Assembly: GCA_003013855.2 (NCBI GenBank)
Contig: PVNU02002760.1
Span: 1 to 64,000 of the forward strand
DNA from: Liriodendron chinense
Taxonomy: Eukaryota > Streptophyta > Magnoliopsida > Magnoliales > Magnoliaceae
Direction: 5' to 3'
Length of the DNA: 64,000 nucleotides
Below, piece by piece: positions 57,287 through 64,000 of this stretch. Under the pieces are notes generated by a model. That model had not been told where the DNA came from and did not search any database. It saw only the letters and a program-made list of their open reading frames with translations. A program made the position numbers and the translations under genes. Positions within the stretch are counted from its first letter, which is position 1, and each line of letters starts with the position of its first letter.

Positions 57287-57547
57287 GATGATCCATACCT
57301 ACAATATCAATGCCCAGGAAAATCTGATTGGAGACATATTTTTTCTGATAAATATGATGTTGTCTCCCCTTATACATGTGGTGCACACATTAAGGAACCT
57401 GCTGATATTCATTTTTGGGATTTTCAGTGGTTTATCTATACACATGTTTATTGTAAAGCAGGATATTGGATGACATTACTACGAAACATTTTAATCCATC
57501 TAATATTCTGCTTGACTTTATGCTTTTGGATGAGTTGTTGGGATTAA
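57287..57547 (+). CDS. Tail domain of the A polyprotein (uncharacterised)
   Basis: 86 residues after the TAG, in the same frame as gag and protease, ending at TAA 57545-57547. Ordered motifs shared with D: DDPYL, a Pro-X-Lys, IFSDK, TCGAH, EPADI, DFQW, CKAGYW and a hydrophobic end beginning LLRNILIHLIF. The TAG falls where D has Trp, a G to A change. No known domain recognised. It replaces the whole RT to integrase region; the following 'cctcctagtctgacgg' segment is the one that follows integrase in C. Confidence 0.7.
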   Translation, partial: DDPYLQYQCPGKSDWRHIFSDKYDVVSPYTCGAHIKEPADIHFWDFQWFIYTHVYCKAGYWMTLLRNILIHLIFCLTLCFWMSCWD

Positions 57548-58695
57548 CCTCCTAGTCTGACGGAGGATGATTTTCTAGAATGCTTTCCCATTAGGATTTG
57601 CTTTGATAGTTGCTTTAGTTGTGAAGTAATCCATCTCCAAAAGTTAATCTTGCCATATATGCTTCAGGTGATATCTATCTTTCTCACTCCTTTTTGTTTT
57701 ATCATTGCTCTCATGTGTTGCATTCATTGTACACATTCTTACATTGAGGACAATGTGAAGTTTTGGTTGGGGGGTGAGAGATTCCTTAGATGAATCTACT
57801 AGTTTTTGCGACATTTCGAGCAATGATGAAGAAAATTTTCAAGTTTTCAATTTTTCAAAAATTTAAAACTCTTTTGGAAAACTTTGATTCTATGCATTCG
57901 AGATAGCATGAGTATAAGAAGAGGAGATACGAAGTGAGGGATGTTGCAAGCTTTGAACTTCTCTTAATATAATGATTTTATATGTGAATTCACCTATTTT
58001 TATGATTGATAGAAAATTTGAACACCTTTTGCACCTAGTTCACATTACACGATTTTCATGATTTGAAAGGATTATGTGATTTGCGGATTAACTAGACCTT
58101 GATTTAAGGTATTGAGAAACCAAGCCGGGGTACTTTGTCCATCCTTGTCCATGGGAAAATAACGAAAGATATGGATTTCTAAAAATCCTATCTAATGTAA
58201 AAGAAAAGGGAAAAGGAATGATGAAATTGGGAATGATGGAAATATGGTGGAAATTCCGATTAGGGCTACCTACTACCAACTGGGGGATGGTCTACCCGTA
58301 ACCAAAGCCGGAAATGGGACGTAGTGTGAAAGCCGTTGGGAGGACGGTAAGACAAATTCCTGTCATAGGCTTGTTGTTGCTCTATACACCTTGAGATTTA
58401 TAGTTTAGTTGATCTATGAAGAAGATAATCCCGAAAACTCATGAGATGAACTTTCACTATGCACACTAGGTTGAATTTGTTCAAATTCTTCTATTTATCA
58501 ATCAATCAACTGGAATTTCATATAAACACTTATTATGTTCTGAGAGTTTAAGGTTTCAACCTTTCTCACCTAATTTCTCTTATTTTTACGCTTGTGTGTC
58601 TTGGAATGTATAGAAGAATAGTTTCTGAAGGAGAGTTGGGTTTTGGAGAATGAAACTTGTTTCACGCATGTTTTGCTCGGGACTGGCAAAATGCT
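57548..58695 (+). other. Conserved 3' noncoding block of element A
   Basis: Core 58250-58510 is about 85-90% identical by eye to the reverse complement of 12361-12640 in C. No ORF of note. Confidence 0.7.
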
Positions 58696-58707
58696 GGTTG
58701 GGGGGTG
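58696..58707 (+). other. Polypurine tract of element A
   Basis: GGTTGGGGGGTG immediately before the 3' LTR. Confidence 0.9.
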
Positions 58708-60302
58708 TGTTGAGCTCTTAATTGTGCATATTCTAACCCCAATTCATCACTCATTATGCACGGTTTACATGTTTAAAGGACTACTCTAATGCATGATTTG
58801 TGATTGTAGGAACAAGATGGAGATTTCACTGATTTAAGGCTAAATAGAGCACTTTATATACATTGAAGATCACAGAACCAAGTGCAAAAGGATGGAAGGA
58901 AGAAGCAAAGGAGAAAAGAAAAGAAAGTAGAAGAATGTACTGAAGACCGGTCGTTCAAAGCCCAAGACCGGTAGTCCGACCGGTCTGACTACACAACTGA
59001 AGATGCCACATTGTAAAACCTCATTGGACCAGTTGAGACCGGTTGTACGACCGGTCGTGCATCACTCAGACCGGTCATGCATCACTCAGACCGGTAGTGC
59101 GTTTAACAGGAAAATACAAAATACTCTGGACAGTTTTGGCGGTCGTACGACCAGTCGTCCACAAACTCAGACCGGTCGTGCGACCGGTCGTTAGTGCAAC
59201 AACGTGTGCGGGAAGCTCCGATTTTCTCTGCGCAATTGCGTAATTCCTTGTTAAATCTGGAATCTTCCGCACCAATCTATAAAAGGGACTTCTCCTCTTC
59301 ATACCAGGGCATGCTAGGACGTGGGGATTGCTTAGGAGATAGATTCTACTTCAAGTTTTCTTAGTTTTCTTCCTGTTTTAGCAGTTTTTATGTTTTTGAG
59401 GCTTCTAGTTCAAGGATGTTAGAGATAAACTAAAACCTCTTAGCCCGAGGTAAAGCTTTTGATTCATTTTTTATGGATTGATGCAACCTAGGTTTCCTTT
59501 TTATGATTTAATTGATGAATTTTAGTTAATGTGAGTTTGAATCAAGTACTAGTTTGGTTTTTACTTTGATCTCTTGATGACTCTGGGCTCATGTGATTCT
59601 TAGTGATCCTAACTTAGTAATTTAGCTTCTGAGCATTGTTTATGCTTGTGTAGTTCATTGATCTATCATCGACTTCGGGCATGGTAGACCCTTTGATTGC
59701 CCTGTGTACAATGGCCTGATTTTCATGTGGGAACTCACTCAACTAAAGTTCTTATCTTTTGTAGTAATCTGAAATAACTGTTTGTTGATTGATTTTGATT
59801 TAATTAGAGTTCTAATCATTAGTTGTAATCAAGTCTAGTAACAGGATTTGATGAAAGCTATGGTTGTGAATCTCAACTAGATTGGAAAGAGGCTTGGCCT
59901 ACACAATTGAGTGTGTCCAGGGCCTGAGTATTATTGTGGGAATCAAATCAATGAATAAGCACTTGTTTTGGACAATTGCTTGTTAAACCACTCTATATTC
60001 TGATCGGATAGAGATATGAATTCGATTCCGATTGAGTTATGAGAGACCTAGTTGTGTTGATGCATTGAAACTTATCAAAAGTGGATCCTTGGTGCTCTAG
60101 TGCCCTTTTAGATTGATATTACCTTACACATTCACTGTTTAAACCCAAATCACTATTTTCTAGCTTTAATTCTCAATAGGATCTTAATTACTAGTTGTTT
60201 TAGACAAAATCTGAGAGTACCCATTCATAAATCTCTGTGGGAACGATACTTGGTCTTTCCGAATTATTACTATTTCGCAACCCTACACTTGAGGAGTGAA
60301 AA
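58708..60302 (+). repeat. Element A 3' LTR
   Basis: 1,595 bp. TATAAAAG at 59278-59285 and palindromes at about 58946-59190. The last two bases are AA instead of CA. The palindrome array differs in copy composition from the 5' LTR. Confidence 0.95.
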
Positions 60303-61660
60303 ATATTCCTCTAAATTTCTAACAAGGCTTATAAGCCTTACAAAACTCATTTGTGTCCTTGAACATGGTAGGCCAATAAAACCCACATTGCAAAATTTTG
60401 GCGGTGGTCTTCTTAGCCGAAAAGTGGCCACCACAAGCCTGAGAATGACAAAAGGAGATGACACTGTGTTGCTCATGATTCGGCACACATCTCCTTATGA
60501 TTTGATCAGGACAATATTTAAACAAATACTGGTCGTCCCATGGGAATTTTCTTACCTCAGTGAAGAATTTGTCCCTATCTTGCTTTTTTAATGTGTTGAA
60601 ATTATACTTGTAGCAAGATAGTTAGCAATGTCCGCATACCATGGCAATTGAAAGACTTTAAAAAGTTGTTCATCAGGGAGCATGTCATTGATCACAATCA
60701 TCTCAGTGGAATCGGTTAGGACAAATCTAGAGAGATGGTCAGCCACTACGTTTTCTACTCCCTTTTTATCTCGTATCTTTAGATCAAACTCTTGGAGTAG
60801 AAGGATCCATCTCAACAGGCGAGACTTAGTATCTTTCTTGGAAATAAGGTACTTGAGCGCAGCATGATCAGTGAATATGATGATCTTGGATCCTATCAAG
60901 TAGGACATAAACTTGTTTAAAGCAAATAATACGGCTAAGAGTTCCTTTTTCCGTAGTGGTGTAATTTTCTTAAGCCGAGTTTAGAGTTCTACTCGCATAA
61001 TAGATGACATATGGCTTCTTCTCTTTTCTTTGGCCTAACACCGCCCCAATTGTGTAATCACTAACATCGCACATGATCTCAAAAGGAAGGCTCAAATCGG
61101 GTGATTGCATTATAGGAGCACATGTCAACATACCTTTGAGTTTGACAAAGGCATTTTGACATTCCTCATTCCACTCGAATGAGGTTTCATTTTGGAAGAG
61201 GTTACATAAAGGATGAGAGAGAAGACTAAAGTTCTTTATGAACCTCCTATAGAATTCAGCATGTCCCAAAAAGGACCGCACATCTCGTATGCTCTTGAGT
61301 GGTGGAAGTTTAGAGATGAGGTCAATTTTAGCCTTGTCCACCTCAATTCCCTTAGACAAAATAATGTGACCAAGGACTATTTCTTTTTTAACCATGAAGT
61401 GACACTTCTCCTAATTTGGCACTAGGTTTTTCTCTTCACATCTTTTCAAAACAGTTTCTAAGTGCACAAGGCACTCATCAAAGTCACAACCAAATATGGA
61501 GAAGCCGTCCATGAAGACCTTAAGAAACTTCCTCACCATATCAGAAAAAAATACTCAACATACGTCGTTGAAAAATGACGGGGGCATTACACAGTTCAAA
61601 CGGCATCTTTCGATAAGGGAAAGTACCGAATGGACATGTGAATGTCGTTTTCTCTCAACT
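60303..61660 (-). pseudogene. RT, RNase H and integrase zinc finger (element B)
   Basis: Readable: integrase HHCC part with SFCHSQACGGHFSAKKT (about 60400-60460), RNase H with FTDHAALKYLISKKD (about 60830-60875), and RT thumb segment RDVRSFLGHAEFYRRFIKNF (about 61210-61290). Between WVSLTQV (about 61665) and the HSHVHS that corresponds to TFTCPFG in C, roughly 240 bp are missing, removing the first RT motifs. Confidence 0.88.
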
Positions 61661-62650
61661 TGAGTTAGACTCACCCATTGACTATTGGATATTGGGTAAA
61701 TGATACCCACATCCAATAGTTTTAACACCTCGGCCTTAACCACCTCCTTCATTTTTGGATTGAGGCGTCTTTGTGGTTGCCTAAATGCTTTTGTATTCTC
61801 CTCAAGGTGTATGTGATGAGTACAAATCAGGGATTTTATGCCTTCGAGATCCGTAATTGACCATTTGATGGTATTCTTATGTTCTTTAAGAGTAATGATC
61901 AACCTACTCTCTTGTTCATCATCCAAGTAGGAAGAGATCACCACCGGATAAGTCTCATCTCGACCTAAATAGACATATTTAAGATCCGTAGGCAATGGTT
62001 TTAAGTCGAGCTTCGGTGCCTTGATACTAGACAGAAAAGGCTTGTTTTTTGTTAAGGGTAATGGCTCAAATGGTGCCTTCCACCGGTTAGTATCAAGTAC
62101 CAGCACAGAGTCTAAAATGGCATCCATCTACCGTATCATGTCATCATCTATGTCATGGGAGTGGGCCAAACATGCTTCCAAATGATCGGAGGAAAATGGT
62201 AAGAGGGATGCGTCTTCCAAGAATGAGTCAATCAAGTTTATTTAGTGGACCTCATCATCAACATCCAGTGGTTGTTTGCATAAGTTGAAAATATTCAGCT
62301 TAAGTGTCATATTTCCTAAGGACATTTTTACAAGCCCATTCCTACAATTGATAATTGCATTTGAAGTGGCTAAGAAAAGACAGCCAACTATGATAGGATT
62401 TGAGTACCGGCACTACTGACAGGATGTGTATCCAAGACAATAAAATCCACTAGGTAGTAGAATTTATTAACTTGGAATAGCATATCCTCAATCACCCCTC
62501 TCGGTATAAGAATAAATCGATCGGCAAGTTGAAGTGTGGTTTTAGTATGTTTTAATTCACCTAAACCAAGTTGTTCGTAGACCGAGTATGGGATGAGGTT
62601 AACACTTGCCCCTAAATTTAATAAGGATTGTTCGATCCGGTAGTCACCTA
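61661..62650 (-). pseudogene. Protease and linker (element B)
   Basis: The linker piece (61555-62127) has KLDLKPLPTDLKYVYLG as in C. The protease piece around 62600-62640 reads LLNLGASVNL: the catalytic Asp is Asn (codon 62616-62618). Stops interrupt both. Confidence 0.82.
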
Positions 62651-63630
62651 TAATGCATGATATGGTTGGACTACTCGAATCCTTGTATTTTTAGGCACCT
62701 CTTGTTTAATGATGACACTCAAATTCTCAGTCGAAAGTACTTTATTATTTACATTGTGTTTTCTCTTGACCGTACAAAGATCCTTAAATTTTTTGACATA
62801 AGATGGTATTTGTTTTATAACATCCAACAACGGAATGTTGATCTTCACTTGTTTAAAAATCTCCAAAATATCTAGATTTTTGTCTAGAGGTTTGGGTGAA
62901 ATCAACCTTTGAGGGAAAGGAGGAACCGGCTTGTATTGCTTTTCCGGTTCTTTCTCATGTGAGGCAATACTAGGTCCTTCATCCTTGTTGGTAATTACCG
63001 AATCATTAGGCTTTGAGGCCTTCACCGGATTAGACTTTTCAATTATTTTGCCACTCCTGAATGTGGTGATAGACTTAACGTGCTCCATATATTGGCAGGG
63101 TGAGTTAGGATCTTGTATCTTGAATTGGGTTTTTGGGTTAGGAAGAGGTTGGGCAGGAAGTATGCCTTTCTCCCTAACACTAAGATGAGATTTAACTCTT
63201 GCCATTGAGTTTTTTAAATCATTAATGGCTTGAGATGTATTTTGGTTGAATCTTAATTGTTCTTGCACAAACCCATCAAATTTCAGAGAATTAGTCTTGT
63301 TATACTTACTTGAACCGACACAAATGCACCCAACATCTCCTTAAGTGTAGCCTTCGGTGTGAGCATTAGGGATGGGCCTAGCAAAGGTTACGCTTGAGGG
63401 TTGTTGTTTGAATTCGCGGTTGGACCATTCCTGTAACTAAAGTTGGGATGATTCCTCCAACTTGGATTATACGTGTTTGAATTTGAAGCACTACATGGTC
63501 GTTGATATTTGTTTATGGCATTTGATTGTTCTTGTAAAACTTCTTGAAATGTAGGAATTATAGGGCAATCCCGTGTTGCATGTAAATTGGTGGCACAAAT
63601 ACCACAAGCACTATTGTTAATGTCAAATTT
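62648..63630 (-). pseudogene. Gag, C-terminal half (element B)
   Basis: The open piece 62648-63268 includes ITTFRSGKIIEKSNPVKA and the IPLLDVIKQIPSYVKKFKDLC segment. A zinc knuckle CGICATNLHATRDC lies in another frame at about 63565-63610. The gene is cut at 63630 by an LTR. Confidence 0.82.
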
Positions 63631-64000
63631 TGTAACAGGATCCTCCGGACGTTCACCTTCTCTCCAACAGGGATTTTCTCCGCCAAACCTGAAAGAAGAC
63701 AGACAGCAACTAAGGGTGGCTGGGGTCCAGCCATTAGCCCTCCGATGCTTAAGTTAGGCCAAACCAAGAAGAAGAGTAGCCAGGCAAAACAGGACAGAGA
63801 TTGAATATTGTGTGTACCTTTTCCATAATGGAGTCGTCCCTTTATATAAATCTGAAGCGGTTCAATCTGTTATGCAAGATATCGAGATCCCTCTGATCTC
63901 GCGTACGATACTGAGATATTGCCGATTTCGTGGGATAAGATCCTATCTTTAGAGACGAGATCCAAACCAATGACTTATTTCAGCAATCACGTTTCTTGAT
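63631..64000 (-). mobile_element. LTR of another element, running out of the window
   Basis: Starts TGTAACAGGATCC on the plus strand, i.e. the 3' terminus of a minus-strand LTR. It contains a minus-strand TATA-like TTTATATAAA (63841-63850) and the 'cttaagcatcggagggc' box known from many plant LTRs. Lineage not assigned. Confidence 0.65.

Larger units (their letters stand above)
52501..60302 (+). mobile_element. Element A: non-autonomous Athila-clade element (gag-protease-tail, no pol)
   Basis: A 7.8-kb plus-strand element with LTRs 52501-54082 and 58708-60302 and perfect duplications ATATT (52496-52500 and 60303-60307). It sits in the integrase zinc-finger region of B, opposite in orientation. 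Order: LTR, tRNA-Asp PBS, gag, protease, tail, noncoding block, polypurine tract, LTR. There is no RT, RNase H or integrase. Unlike D, the entire gag-protease-tail is in one reading frame with four internal stops. Confidence 0.95.
48395..63630 (-). mobile_element. Element B: decayed Athila-clade element, host of A and K
   Basis: Minus-strand order: gag (right), protease, RT, RNase H, integrase, noncoding block, 3' LTR (left). Its 5' LTR lies outside the window or is lost. It carries a ~240-bp deletion in RT, a D to N change in the protease site (codon 62616-62618) and many stops, and is older than the elements inserted in it. Confidence 0.82.

Overview
This window is nuclear DNA of a flowering plant. 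It is almost entirely a nest of LTR retrotransposons, with no convincing host gene, tRNA, rRNA or CRISPR. The plant assignment rests on Athila/Tat-type and chromodomain Ty3/gypsy elements, primer-binding sites for tRNA-Asp, tRNA-Arg-like and initiator tRNA-Met, a plant mobile domain (PMD) pseudogene, and microsatellites. I cannot name the species. The element letters A to K below are mine.

Layout. (1) 1-1475: end of an Athila-type LTR (+). (2) 1476-10743, 20466-22377 and 29908-31491: remnants I group as a Tat-lineage element H (+). It has an antisense PMD pseudogene (5230-6754), a tandem-repeat 3' region (9299-10380), a 455-bp direct repeat, a polypurine tract, an LTR (30173-~31476) and a PBS-like site. 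A copia-like solo LTR (2222-4212, target-site duplication AGACC), element C and element D are inserted into it. (3) C, 10744-20465 (-): almost complete autonomous Athila-clade element, TSD ATCCC. (4) D, 22378-29907 (-): related element with gag and protease but no pol, TSD CTGTA. (5) F, 32887-44118 (-): degenerate Tekay/Del-like chromovirus. (6) 44119-47594: old sequence ending in a Tekay-like LTR terminus, carrying solo LTR E (TSD ATGAA). (7) B, ~48395-63630 (-): decayed Athila-clade element, interrupted by solo LTR K (TSD ACATA), by element A (52501-60302, +, TSD ATATT) and at 63631 by another LTR that leaves the window.

How the parts relate. C encodes Gag, protease, RT, RNase H and integrase, broken by two stops and two frameshifts. 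A and D have tRNA-Asp-type PBS, gag and protease, but no RT or integrase, and so would depend on an element like C. In both, pol is replaced by the same short downstream reading frame (a 'tail' domain). In A this is in one frame with gag and protease from 54719 to 57547, broken only by four transition-type stops. I regard this Gag-PR-tail organisation as the best candidate for something undescribed.

A second pattern recurs: seven or more LTR types each carry their own short repeat array just upstream of the LTR TATA box. The repeats differ (GACCGGTC palindromes, CGATCAATCG palindromes, a 13-bp TGAGTCA array, a 39-bp array), but the position is constant. A third is a noncoding block between the last ORF and the polypurine tract, shared by A, B, C and D. 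All identities quoted are by-eye estimates.
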